NCBI GenBank assembly: GCA_003415625.1 | Contig: PYIU01000005.1 | Coordinates: forward strand, 3,725,001 to 3,789,000 | Reading direction: 5' to 3' | Origin: Aquanectria penicillioides | Lineage: Eukaryota > Ascomycota > Sordariomycetes > Hypocreales > Nectriaceae | Length of the DNA stretch: 64,000 nt | In this document: positions 11,779 through 23,375 of the stretch, one piece after another | Layout of the letters: each line of letters begins with the position of its first letter | How positions within the stretch are numbered: position 1 is the first letter of the stretch | Program-made: the position numbers and the translations under genes | The notes under the pieces: model-generated | Told to the model about the DNA's origin: nothing | Database searches by the model: none | The model's input: only the letters and a program-made list of their open reading frames with translations

Positions 11779-14700
11779 TTATAGCTTCTCCTGGGGGATG
11801 TGACCTGCCACTGTGCTGAGGGCGCCGAGGTTGACTTCGCTCAGTCGCTCGGCGGCGCCAGGGCCGTCGACACCCGCAAGGAGAGCGGCGCACTCAATCA
11901 CATCCTCGGGTTCTAGCAGATGGGCCTTGGCCAGTGTCACCTTGGTGCTTGCGCCAATGGTGACGGTGAAGACGTGGTTGGCGTCAAGGACTTCGCCGGA
12001 TGCAGCGTTGAGGCTGCGGAACATGTCCTCGTCGGTGAAGTCATCACCCATGCAAAGGGCAAACTCGAGAGGACCAGGGTGGTCATCGCCCTCGGCATGG
12101 GTTGTGTTAGGGTTGTGATATCTCGTAATCAGGCGCTTGGCGATCTCGCCCTTGTTGATAAAGGTCGGTCGCACCTCGACGTTGGCCTTGCCGGGCATCA
12201 CCTCGACATCCCATCGGGTGGCAACGGTAGCCTCCAGCTCCTTGTGGCATTCTCGCGACATGTGAATGCCCTGCTCGGGGTTGGCAAGGCGGTAATGCCA
12301 GGTCAGCGCACATCGTTTTCGCTCGATGAAGGATCCTATTGTATCATTAGCACCGTACCACTAATCCAGCTCTCGAATGTCATGACTTACCGGGAACCTT
12401 GTCCGTGTATTTCTGGAAAATCTCAATAACCTCAGCCTGCCATCCCATAGGGAACTTTTCGGCCAAATTCTCCCACTCGTCGGAGCCGGGGTTCTTCATG
12501 AAACTACCGTGCTCCGCGGAGAAGCCGAGGCCATGGATGTGTCCCAGGTGGAGCTTCAAAAATTCCTGGTCTCGGCCAGAAATGATCCACACGTTGTTCT
12601 GGGGGTCGGCCGCCAACAGCTTCAGGGTGTGGAGAAGTCGCTCCGAGGGCACCGCAGCACTAGGCTCTCGGACAATGGGAGTGAGGGTTCCGTCATAGTC
12701 GAACATGAAAAGGCGCTTCTGGGCGGATTGGTACTGGCTGAGCAACAGGGCGCGGTCCAAAAGGGGCGTCGAGTTGGCGGTGGTGGTGTCGCCGAGGACG
12801 TTGTAGACCTTTCGGATAAACTTGTTGATCCACGACTGAACGTTGTGCTCAGTGACATGGCGGTAGAGGCTCTGCTGCATCTCCTCGCGGTTCTCATCTG
12901 ACATGGTAAGGGCAGTGTTGAGCTTCTCAGCAACACCACTGAGATCCCAGGGGTTGATGTGAATGGCGTCGCTGAGACTGCCAGCGGTACCGCTAAACTC
13001 GGACAGAATCAGAGGACCATGGCCCTCCTTCTGGCAGACAATGTACTCAAGACTGGTGGTGTTCATGCCGTCTCGGACTGAAGTGATCAGACCAATGTCA
13101 CCGGCACGCAGCAGGGCGAAGTACTCGTCCTGGTCAAGGTACTGGGGGTAATGCTGCACGGGGGAGAAGCCCAAGCTTCCGTAGTGGCCATTGATGCGCA
13201 TAACAAGCTCATTGACCCGGCTGGCAACCTTGTTGTCGGAATCTTCCTTCTCAGCCTCGACGCTGGTTGGGGAAGTGACCTGGATGAGGACCACCCTCTC
13301 CCGCCATTCGGGGTACATCTCAAGGAAGCGCTCAAAGGCCTGCAGCTTCTGGGCAACACCTCTAACGCTGTCGAGACGGTCACGGCCAACGATGATCTTC
13401 TTGCCATGGTAGAGGGACTTGAGGGCGTCGTACTTCTCCTTGACGGCAGCGGTCCAGGCAAAGGTCTCGACCTTGGCGGCATCGATACCAATGGGGAAGA
13501 CGCCGACCTGCACACGAGTTCCGTATGCGTCAATTCCCAGGGTATCGGAGGGAAAGCCGAGGATACGGGTGCAGCAGCTCAGGAAGTGGCGCGAGTAGCT
13601 GTACGACTGGAAACCAATGAGGTTTGCGCCGAGAACACCCTCGAGGACCTCCTTGCGACGAGGCAGGCAGCGAAGGAACTCGCTGCTGGGGAACGGAGAG
13701 TGAAGGAAGAAGGAGATGTACATGTTGGGCACGCGCTGGCGCAACATGCTAGGGAGGAGCATGAGGAAGTAGTCGTGAACCACAACGATGTCGCCAGGCT
13801 TGTAGATCTCAATGATCTTGTGGGCAAACTTCTGGTTCATGCGGTAGTAATCCGCCCATTGCACGCGCTCCTTGCGGCCATCTGTAGGCTCATGCTGCTT
13901 GTAGTGGAGCAGAGTGTAGAGGTCGAACTCGGCATAACGGCGCCAGCGGGCCTGGTCCTTGAGGAGGATGCCATCGTGGTTGGCCTCGGTCTCGTCGGCG
14001 AGCCAGACGGGATAGGTGCGAATGGTCTTGTTGTGGGACAGCTGGTACTCGAGGCGTTCCTGGTCCTCGCGGGGGATCCAGAGGCCGTCGTTGGGAGGAG
14101 GAGTTGGCAGTCGGGTGCTCGCATCAAGAGGCACGGGGGCAGAAAGGGCGTTGAGTGAGTGGGCGCCGAGGGTATTGGGAGCGGGGGTTGCTGGGGTTGA
14201 CTCTTCTGTGGGGGCCTCAATCTCGCCGGTCCAGGCGACAACGGTGTGGCTCCATGGTGTGGCGTCGGAGGAGAGGTAGGCAAAGGAGTCGAGAAGGGCG
14301 GACTGGCCGCGGCGAGGCTTGAGGTCCTGCAGAGGTTCGGGAGGTCAGAGAGAGGAATTTTTTTTGCAGGGCGTCGGGAGAAACAAGGCCGTGATGTGGG
14401 ACGCATGTGCCGGAGATGAGGTAAAGAGGGGGTGGGGGTAGAGAGATAGGGAGCTAAAAGCTCAGAGGGGTGCTGAGGAGAGGGGGAGGGGGGCAAAGAA
14501 GAGCTTCAGGATCAGAGGTCTAGGAGCAAACTCACCCAGTCACCGCCCTTGCGATAGCGGAAGGAGTGCGGCGTGTTAAAGGTGGCCGAGATGATGTTGC
14601 CGCTGAGGGCCAGGTCGGGATTTGCAGCGCGGATCTCAGACAGTGACTCGCGACGGCGCATAGCCGACGCCGTGGTGGGCATGGTTGAAGCAGGGACGGA

Positions 14701-15396
14701 CTCCATCTTGACGGGGCTGTCGACGAGGGTCAATCGGGCCTTGGGCAAGGCGCTGGAGGAGTCGGGATTGGGGCCGCTACGGGCGTCGTGGGTTTGGCCC
14801 TCGTCCCGGGACTGAGGCGGCGAGGGTGCAGGTGACGAGAAGTCGCCTTGGTGTTGCGAATCGTCGGCGGCGGCGAGAGAGCGAGGGGTCGAGCTCGGAG
14901 GGGTAGAGGTAGAGGTAGAGGTGGACGGCACACAGGATCGCGGTCGATTGGAGGAGCTGGAGTCGCCGACAGTCAACGAAGAAGTCGTCAGGGAGAAGGA
15001 GGGAGAAGCAGAGGAGTCGGCCGAGGACGAGGAGGAGGAGGAGGACGGAGCAGAAATGGGAGAAACGGTGACGTTGTTGGCTACTTTGGCGTTGGCGACG
15101 GTGACGGCGTCGAGGCCAGTCGGGCCGGGCGGTTTCGGCGACTCGTGGTCGCTGTGCTGCTGCTGCTGGCGCCGCCGCCACGGGAGGAGCAGCAGCTGCT
15201 GGAGGTACCGTCTGTGGCTCCCGCTCCCACTGGCCGTGCTACCGATGCCGCTGTCTCCAAGGCCGCCGCCTCCAACCATGTGTCGCTGCTCGGGAGCGCT
15301 CTGCTGCTGGGTTTGGCTCTGGTCCTGGGGACTCTGCATGACTTTGGCACCCGGTGTCTTGCCGGAACCGGACAAATTGCTAATTGTAGGCGACAT
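11779..15396 (-). CDS. tps2: Trehalose-6-phosphate phosphatase subunit Tps2 (GT20 + HAD)
   Basis: It dephosphorylates trehalose-6-phosphate to trehalose, the last step of trehalose synthesis in the cytosolic TPS complex, used in stress and spore survival. The exons are 15396-14536, 14326-12391 and 12335-11779, with phase 0 and phase 1 GT-AG introns of 209 and 55 nt, giving about 1117 residues. About 270 disordered residues rich in Ser, Pro and Gln lead into FNTPHSFRYRKGGDW. Then comes a GT20 synthase-like domain (VVVHDYFLMLLP, SVRDGMNTTSLEY) and a C-terminal HAD phosphatase with MFDYDGTLTP and CMGDDFTDEDMF. I chose the ATG of MSPTISN. The frame stays open 16 codons upstream without an ATG, so a further 5' exon is possible. 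Distinguished from Tps1 by its long N-terminus and intact DxDxT phosphatase motif. Confidence 0.93.
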
Positions 15397-15633
15397 TGCT
15401 GGGTTGGCGATGGGAATTGGCGGGTATTGGGGGTAAGGGCCCACTTTGAGTAAGAGCCGGCAGAAGAGGCAAAGTCGTCAATGGAAACCAGGAAAGAGAG
15501 GGCGATGCTGCAGAGGAATTATCATACAAAGGCAAAAGGTTCAAGAAGAAAATATCATGTACAGTGTCCGCAATGGCTGATCGGGCAGATGGAGTGGAGA
15601 GAATACAGAAAAAAGTTGGAGGTTCATGTAGCT

Positions 15634-15650
15634 AGGGGATCGGGGAGGGG
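15634..15650 (-). promoter_or_regulatory. Two AGGGG (STRE-like) pentamers upstream of tps2
   Basis: AGGGG occurs at 15634-15638 and 15646-15650, about 240-255 bases upstream of the chosen tps2 start. STRE elements control trehalose genes in yeast. The tract is generally G-rich, so chance is a real alternative. Confidence 0.25.
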
Positions 15651-17033
15651 GGAGATGGGTGCTGATATTTCAAGGCCGGTGACAAGGCGGTATAGAAGCA
15701 ACACTACTCCGTACTGTTTTTTTTCTTGTCCTGCATCCATCTGTCTAGGTATGTCTGCTTTTCTGCACAAGCTCTACCTCCCCATCACCCACACACGCAA
15801 GCGGGCGCCCACTCCGGCCGACGCAGGCTCGTAAACGGACATTGATGACCGGCAGCAAGTCGGGAGCCCTGTCGGGAGCACGAGATGGAGGCGGATACGC
15901 AGTCGACGTCCCTCCCCTCCCCAAAGAAAAAAAACCAGGAACGTCCGCCGCCCCAAAAATAAAGTCGAGACAACGGCCGACGATCAGGTACCGGCGAGCA
16001 CTCAATGGCTGACGCGATGCCTGCTTTGGGGGACGCGCCGCTCCAACCTTACCCAGCAAACAGGCGGTGGGGGCCGGCCGACAAGCGAGGAAGCAAGCAA
16101 GCAGGCGGGAAGCTTTTTTTTTTCTTAATTGTCAAATTTCTCGACGCCGGTTGTCCTGCCTTGTCTGTCCCTGTCGTCTTGGCTGATCTGGCGGTTGTCC
16201 CAGTGCAGATGCCGGATCCAGCATTGCAGCCATCGTCATCTTTGGTAACGAGACCATCTCTGGGTGGAAACCTGGGACCCAGAGATAGGGTGAATAGTGA
16301 CTGTATATCTCCGAGAGGTCAAGCCATTCGTCGTGATCACTTGTCCGGCCGAACTACACCGACCAGCTTCGACCTTGGCTCACCGATCCAATTGTCACGG
16401 GCTGTCGTATGTTTTGGCCTTCCATGTGACTTACATCCCATGGCAGGAGATGGCATGAGCGTGGGAATGGCGGGGGAGGGGGAGGGGCAATATTTCGGCC
16501 ATCCTAGTCCGTTCTTATTGAGTATTGTTTCGGTCATGTTTTGTATCCTCTGGCATTTGGTCGCGGGAGGCATTGTTGCGGGTTGTAGTCGGTGGGCAAC
16601 AGCAAATCGACAATTACACACAAATACCTCACCCAGGGTCCCAAGCATGCACTTTCGCCTCATCGGAACTCGAGGCTCGACCGCAGCTTCATGATAGGTA
16701 CCATTGAGAGTCAGATAGCCTTTTTTTTTTCCTTTTGCCTTGGATAAGGTCCGCCCCCACTGGGAAAAGCGCCTGGGCCACTTCTACGAGACCACCATTC
16801 CACTGCACATCGTCGTCGGCTGCCCACCAGGAGCATGGCACAGGACACTAAGCACGAGGACAGTTCAGGGACCACGCTCGCAACCCATTTATGCTATATC
16901 ACCAGGCGTTGCGTTGTGTTGCGTCGCGCCTTGTATTCTCGGGAACTGTTCCAATCGGAAATCATCTTCCCAAAGGCCCAAAAAGACGGTGAAGACTCAA
17001 GCTGGACCCTTTCTCGGGAAACAAACCGTGTGA

Positions 17034-17057
17034 GTGGGAGTGGGAGTGGGAGTGGGA
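17034..17057. repeat. (GTGGGA)4 microsatellite
   Basis: Four perfect GTGGGA units in the intergenic region. Confidence 0.9.
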
Positions 17058-17346
17058 AACGTGAGCGGAAACTAGGAGTGCTCTGAGGCGTTGGATCGGG
17101 CGACGACGGACGGCAACCGTGAAGAGCATTACGGCATGCAACCATACGTGATACCCTTTTCGACACCTAGTGCTTCGAGGACGATGATTGCTACCTGTAT
17201 CTCCCGACTTGCATCCCTTTTGCATTTGCAACCGCACCAGCGAGCATCGACGAATTCCGCCCGGGCTGGAGACGACTGGCTTGACTGGTTCCCTTTCTGT
17301 TGTAAGCCGCCCTCCCACTCAACCCTGGGCCCGTTACTCGTCAGCC

Positions 17347-17350
<4 letters not shown>

Positions 17351-17434
<84 letters not shown>
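17351..17434. repeat. (CT)42 microsatellite
   Basis: An uninterrupted 84-base CT dinucleotide run between tps2 and the protoglobin gene. It is likely length-polymorphic and may be mis-sized in the assembly. Confidence 0.97.
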
Positions 17435-17436
<2 letters not shown>

Positions 17437-18251
17437 AGTACTGTAGTCAATTGACATAGCCAGGGGGCCAACCAAACGCTGTGTCTGTCTCTGGAACTCT
17501 GACTAAAAGCCAAGCCAAGCCAATCGAGACCTTCCACTGTGGAATAATCGACCGACCCTAGCAAACGGCCGAGAGCCTCCCGTCAGAAATCCGGCCACCC
17601 GCCACGAGAGCCAAGCGGCGCATCCACGGTACCACTAGGCCGGTCTCCACTGGAGCTAGGTACCCACCAAGTCCACTAATCTCCCTGGGCGATGCCACTA
17701 AAAGTCGACAGGTCGGTACCTACAGTGGCTAGGAGGCCGGCCATGCACCCGGCCCAGAATCCCGGGTGGTGCCAATCTGCCTCCCGTGTCTCGCAACCCC
17801 CAGCACCAACACTAGCAGTTCCAGACACCCCATCTACCTACCCCCTCCCCCCAATTCAGGACCTTCTCGAGTTTGACACAGGGCTCGACATGTGCAGCCC
17901 GCATGTACCTAAATTGAAATGGCTGCTTCCTGCCGCACTGCTGCTCCATGCTTCTGCGCCTACACATGCAACAACGCCACGGGCCGGCCGCCATCTACTA
18001 TCCATCCACCGACTCGAACCGCCAAACGTGGGCGTCAGATCAGATCACACATCGCGTCTTTTTTTTTTTCCTCCTACCTTGTCCGTCTGGCCCGTCGACC
18101 CGGCATGTGCTGCCTCCAGCGTCCTCGCCTCTCAGCTACTGCGTCGATGGCCTGCATCCAAGGTGGCTTGCAGCATCCCGGACAACCCTCCTCTGAGCCA
18201 TTTTCAACCCTGATACTCCCGTCCCTGCTGCCATGCCTTGCTTCTTCGCGC

Positions 18252-18316
18252 TCGTTCGTTCGTTCGTTTGGTAGATTGGTTTCGTTCGTTCGCTCGCGCG
18301 TTTTCTCGTTCGTTTT
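18252..18316. repeat. Imperfect (CGTT)n tract
   Basis: Two blocks of repeated CGTT separated by a T/G-rich interruption, followed by a CGCGCG step. Confidence 0.85.
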
Positions 18317-19298
18317 ATCGGAGCCGCAGGTGATCCCACCGGATCTGTCTACTATGTACAGCAGACAAATGTACATGACACTTGCTGCCATGTAATCGAT
18401 CTGTCTCATGCTAGTGCGGTGCACGCACAGCAGCACAGCACATGCACCATGGGTGCTTGAAGCGATCCTATGCCTTGCCTTGATGGCCCCCTAGCTTTGC
18501 TCCCAAGTAGCCCTATCGTGATGTGAGGCTTGTTTGGGCATCTAGGACCGGTTCCCGAGGCAATCTACGATACGGTATTCGTCCCGATACCATACCTGGA
18601 TTCCCATCCCATGGCACAGCATTTACCAAGGAAGGTAGGCACACTCGACTAAGCGACCCTCCCAAGTCAAAAGCTCGCCCCCTCCAGTGATTCTCCACCC
18701 ATGATAAAGCTGGGACTGTCAATGTTCTTTGTACCATTGCGAAAAAAAGGTTTCTCCGCCAGGGCCTAGACTCCGTCACCCTTTGCCCCTCCTTGTCTAT
18801 CACATCACACACGAAAGATACTCGGCCCGGCAACCTGTTGCGATTGAGGCCTGCAGTTTCATGCAATCCCATCTAAGATAGCGAAAAACCATAATTGCGA
18901 AACCCTCTGATAAGGAAGATACATGCGCTAGCAGTTGCGCGTCCTACATCTCGGTCATCCTCCATCCTCCAGCCTCCAGCTTCCCGCCTTCGAGACCCCG
19001 CCGCGGGGCAACCCTCCCATCAGCAATCCCCAAATGATAATCGTGAATCCACCGCACGGCCAATGACGGGAACCAAGGGGCCCTTGACCTGGACCATGTC
19101 CGCCCGGCTAGTCATCCCGCCAGCGAGGAGCAAGGCCCAGCCTGGGGCCAATCATCGTGCCCATAATAACATCCAAACACTGGAGCCCCCGGTTCGAGAA
19201 AGGGCCGGACCAACATCCACCGGGTTCCATCTTTTACAAGCCAGCCCACGTGGGGCGGCGTTTTGTTCGATCACTGCGTCACTAGCCAGACAGAGGAG

Positions 19299-19415
19299 CT
19301 GAAGCTGTTCATGCTCCAGATCAGCTGAGAGCTACGAGCTTGAGCATAAGCAAGAGCATGAGCACGGGCTCCCAAGCTCCGTCGGAGCTTCAACACCAAG
19401 CTTTGAGCTCTACAG
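19299..19415. repeat. AGCT-rich patch with short inverted repeats
   Basis: GAGCT, AGCTC or GAGC occurs more than a dozen times in about 115 bases, including GGAGC...GCTCC pairs able to fold into short hairpins. It has no coding potential and its function is unknown. Confidence 0.5.
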
Positions 19416-19938
19416 CTCCAAGACCCTGCATATCAAACGTCTCCGCAATGTCTCATCATGGTAGCAAATAAGAGTAGTTGAGTCGTAAAGTTCTGGGTAT
19501 CATACACTTTGTCTTTGTAGCGCCCATGCCCGCTCTCTCTATTCGTAGTATTCATACACGCCAGCCACCACCTCAACCCTCTACCTCTCCTATGTGATGT
19601 TGCTCCCCGCCCCCCTCCGTCTCATGAGCTTGCACGCAAACTGGCCCATGATGAAGAGGAAAGCCGGTTCGCCCGGGGGGGGTTTTGCTGCCGTTCTTTT
19701 GAAGAAAAAAAAATAGGAGTTTCCATTCCGTTTCATCCACCACGCCCTCCTAATCAAAAATAGGTTTTTAAAAAGAAATCAACACAATACAACCCTGGGT
19801 CCTTGATACCGTTTGCCTGCCTTGTTTGCCAAGAGAAAGAGGGAAATAAGAAAAAAGTAAATGGTCGTCATGGTGAAAATCAACGCCGGATTATTTAATG
19901 CTCAAAAACGCTTCGTGTCTCAACGCGCCACCCCATCT

Positions 19939-21042
19939 TTAGGCCGCTTCCTTGGCCACGGAGGTGGCGCTCATGCCGGAGAAGGGGCACACACCCTCGG
20001 AGGGCATGCCACCGGGGTGGGCCCCGGCGGCCGGGTTATCGCCGGCCTCGGACTCGGACTCGGTCCCGTCGCCGATGATGCGCTTGCCGTGCAGGAAACC
20101 CTCACGCTCAATCTCGATATCCGAATCATGGGAGAACTCATCGCGCTCCTTGACGTGCCACTTGGCCATGAGGTCGTTCTGGATCCAAATGACCTTGTTG
20201 AGAGCCTTGACCAGCGCTGTCTTGCGCTGGATGTGCAGGCGCGGGTGCGAGAGGATGGCTTCCGTCATGATGTCCTGGATGAAGCCCAGGCATGTGCCCA
20301 GGTGAACATACTCGATGTGAAGGGGGTGCTTACGACCCAGACCGACGTGCATCATGCTAGGGGGAGGGAAAGAAAAAATTGTCAGCCGGGAACAGCTCCG
20401 TGACATCACCAGATTATCGTATCCTCCCAGGGGGGGCAACCCAATAGAGGTCCCTGGGAGGGCAAGGATGCAACTTACCCAACCTTGTCCAGGTACTCCC
20501 AAAACTCCATCTTGCTAGGATCGGAGCACAGCTTAGTCAGGTACGCGCGCAGGAACATCTTTCGGTGCAGAATCTGCGGGCTGTTCTCGTCGGGCACCTC
20601 ATCCATGGGGCCCTCGAACGAGGTGCTTCGCGTGGTGAAGGCGCGGGCGGTAATATCGTACTGCAGGAGCTTCTTGTACACGATGTTGACGACGGCGGGG
20701 ATAAGTGCCTTGATGTACTTGGCGCCGGTGATGAGAGCTTCGATGTCGCCTATTGATCAAAAAGAAAGAAAAAACGTGTCAGCTGGTTCGAGAACTCTGC
20801 ATGTTTCTTTCATCTCATGGTAGCCTCGTCCCATTCACCCGAAGGCTCCGGGGAAATCGGAAGGAGGGGTAATTGTGTAAATGCTGGTGGCATTCTTTTG
20901 CCATTGGGGAAGAAACGGGGAAGGAAAACGGGCGCATACGGCTGGAAAAGTCGAGGAATGAATGGAGGTACATAACGCGGGCCTCGAGGTTCGTGTAGAG
21001 GTCCTCACGATCAATGTGCTTCATAGGTCGTGACGTCGCCAT
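19939..21042 (-). CDS. Fungal protoglobin-domain protein
   Basis: A probable haem-binding sensor globin of the protoglobin/globin-coupled-sensor fold. The exons are 21042-20940, 20749-20479 and 20356-19939, with GT-AG introns in phases 1 and 2, giving 263 residues. The N-terminus (MKHIDREDLYTNLEARVMYL) leads into an all-helical core with a WEYLDKVGMMHVGLG segment. The His of MMHVGLG (about residue 128) aligns with the proximal haem ligand of HemAT-type globins. The tail (about 210-263) is acidic, Gly/Pro-rich and disordered, ending near VCPFSGMSATS. No kinase, cyclase or methyl-accepting output domain follows, so how any signal is passed on is unclear. Single-domain relatives are widespread in filamentous ascomycetes and functionally uncharacterised to my knowledge. 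Family assignment is from sequence pattern only. Confidence 0.82.
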
Positions 21043-23193
21043 TTTGGTGGATTTTTTGGGGGGCGTCGGGGATTTCTTGTAAATCGAGTGTTGGGGATTT
21101 GTTCAAAACTTTGGGATCCTGGAGAGAGCTTGGATCGTCCGAGAAAATGGATTCTTTTCGAATTCACGGTAAGATGACGTATAGGTCTCGTGGATTGGCT
21201 TCACACGGCTTATCGCTCGTAGAATCGTCGCAAGTTGGTTTTTTACTTGGTTTCTTCTCTCGAGAGTCGCGAGAAGAGCGGATGGGAGAGATGTGATGGA
21301 AAAGGTTCACGTAAAGACCAAGATTTCAAATGAACAGCTCACGTACGCACCGCCCAACGCAACGCACGCAAACCCGGTATTTATTCGATTCCGTTGCCCA
21401 TTTTCCCCATGATCCATGTTCCCGCCCGTCCTCTCTCTCCCCGACTCTCGCCTCGCTCCGCCGGCCTCCAAGCTGAGCCCATCACGCCAGGTCGCCAACA
21501 TCAGACCATGGCATGATGAGTGGGGCCGTCCAAGGGTCCGTGGGACTCGGTGCCCGGCGTGACAGCCCGGCCACACCCGAGGACCTGGGAATACTGGGCT
21601 GGCTTTGCTTCCTGACTAACAGCTGCCTACGGTTGCAGAGTTATGAATGGGTGGGTGTTATGGTCACGGGGGCGCCGGGCGCGTAAGGGCATTTGAAGAC
21701 CTGTGATGGGAAAGAAAAAGTGTGCCATCCGCATTTAGCCCAGGTGGAAAAAAAAAATTCGGACCAATTATTGTCGTCATCATGCCGCCAGTCAAAAAGG
21801 AAATCCATCTGCGGGGATTGGGCTTCGCTGGTGGAACCCCGCGGAGGAAGAGTGTGTGGGATAGAAAACCCGCGCCGTTTGATTGGGCTGGGCCGTTGCT
21901 GTACGTTTCGTCCCATCTTGAAAAGTCACCTGAGATCGACGCCGTAATTGTGACAGCACGAGGATTGAGCAATTTGTCCCGTCTGGAAGGGCCGCAAGGA
22001 ACAGGTTGCAGGAGCAAAAAGGAAGCAAGGAAAAGCGATGCAACCCACGCGACAGATCGGATCTCGAAAAATTCAATCCGGATCAGAAGAGAACTGGTTC
22101 GAGATCTAATCGTCCGTGGTTGTGGCGTGGTGTGGTGTAAGTGCCGTACCTCGCTCCGGAATCCTCATGAGCCAAGCGTCAGGCACCCGAGGAGTCATGA
22201 CAGGTCTGGACTCGCACCAGGAATCGCCGCCGCCTCCTTTTCCGTGCTTCCACACGACAACGCACACGGGTCTGCGACGTTGACCTGCGTAACCGAGCCT
22301 TCGATCGGAAAGAGGGATTATGCCGGCACTGTAGTTTGGTCCTTCGCCCGTGGGCCTCAGCCGCAAGGACCAGATGGACGTCAATGTCAACATCCGCACG
22401 CCCCGATTAGCGCACGGAATCGCCCACCGCCCACCCCATGTGATAGACGAGCAGCCCTGACTGAGCTAGGGTGTGGCATTCCGAGATTGGAGTGAAAACT
22501 TCCGGTTTTCTTTCTTTTCCAATTCTAGAAGTCATCGAGAAGTCATGCGAGATAAAAACTATCACATGGCGGCGAGATGCGATTTGGTGCGGTTGCTTAG
22601 CGACAGCTTCTAACGTCACTGTGCCATAGAACTTGGTGTAATTGGGATCCTGTTCGAAAAGTAGTATTGAATTGTTGTTTCTCCTAAAGTGCTCGCATTG
22701 CGGGGGATCAAAGTGGAAGGGATATCCCGGATATACGAATGTCAATCTTAAAGAACTCAGCGGTCCCTAGACTTGAGGTCCAACAGGAGATGAGATGAAC
22801 CATCTCATCACAAGTAATTAATGCATCTTGCTGGCCCTGTGGACGGTAAGCTTCAGGGTAGCTCAGCTTGGGAGGCAACGGTCGAGTACGTGGTCTCGTG
22901 ACCGTGCCTGCCATTACAATTTCTCGTTATTGCACGTGACCGCCCCGCTCTGCCTGCACACACCGCCCCAACTCCCACTCCACCTACTGGGCCCTTGTCG
23001 GCTTCACCTCGCTTCAACACCCTCCAACATCCGGGAATCCGCCGACAATCAGCCATCGCGAAACTCGCCCGCGTATCGCGTCCTTCCGGCGTCCCGCTCC
23101 GCCCGATTCCGCTGCAACTGCTGCCGTAGCTCCGTGCCCGGTCCCCCCGGTCCCCCGGTCACGTCCGAGGGGCTTCCGGCTTCCCTCAGCATC
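21043..23193. other. Divergent promoter region, protoglobin / Zn2Cys6 regulator
   Basis: This is the 2.1 kb between two divergently transcribed genes. I recognise no gene. Short open frames on both strands lack domains. Promoters of both neighbours must lie here. Confidence 0.5.
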
Positions 23194-23375
23194 ATGTCGG
23201 GCTCTCCCCCCCCGAGAGTTCTCCTCACGCGAACGCCCACGCCTACGCCAGCAACGGCCTCGAGATACTCCAGGCCGCCAGCGATGCCGCTCAGGCCATT
23301 CAGAACCCCCAGGCCCTCCAGCATGCTGCCGCTGCCGTCGCGGCCGCCGAGGCCGTCAACCAAGGCCCCAGTCCC

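Larger units (their letters stand above)
15397..19938. other. 4.5 kb intergenic region with microsatellites
   Basis: No convincing protein or RNA gene is visible on either strand. The longest open frame (16005-16694, plus) has no recognisable domain and fungal-noncoding composition. The region holds the 5' side of tps2 and the 3' side of the protoglobin gene. It carries hexanucleotide, CT and CGTT repeats and an AGCT-rich patch, listed separately. Confidence 0.5.

Noticed and set aside
13151..14158. 335-codon open frame antisense to tps2
   Set aside because: Composition is the mirror of the conserved GT20 exon; no independent motif.
16005..16694. 229-codon plus-strand frame in the tps2 upstream region
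   Set aside because: No domain, starts among short repeats, and lacks the codon bias of the real genes.
18005..18030. tRNA-like B box on the minus strand (GGTTCGAGTC)
   Set aside because: Flanking bases cannot form a T stem or acceptor stem, and no A box lies at the right distance.
17351..18316. CRISPR-like or satellite array
   Set aside because: These are simple microsatellites without spacer structure; the genome is eukaryotic.
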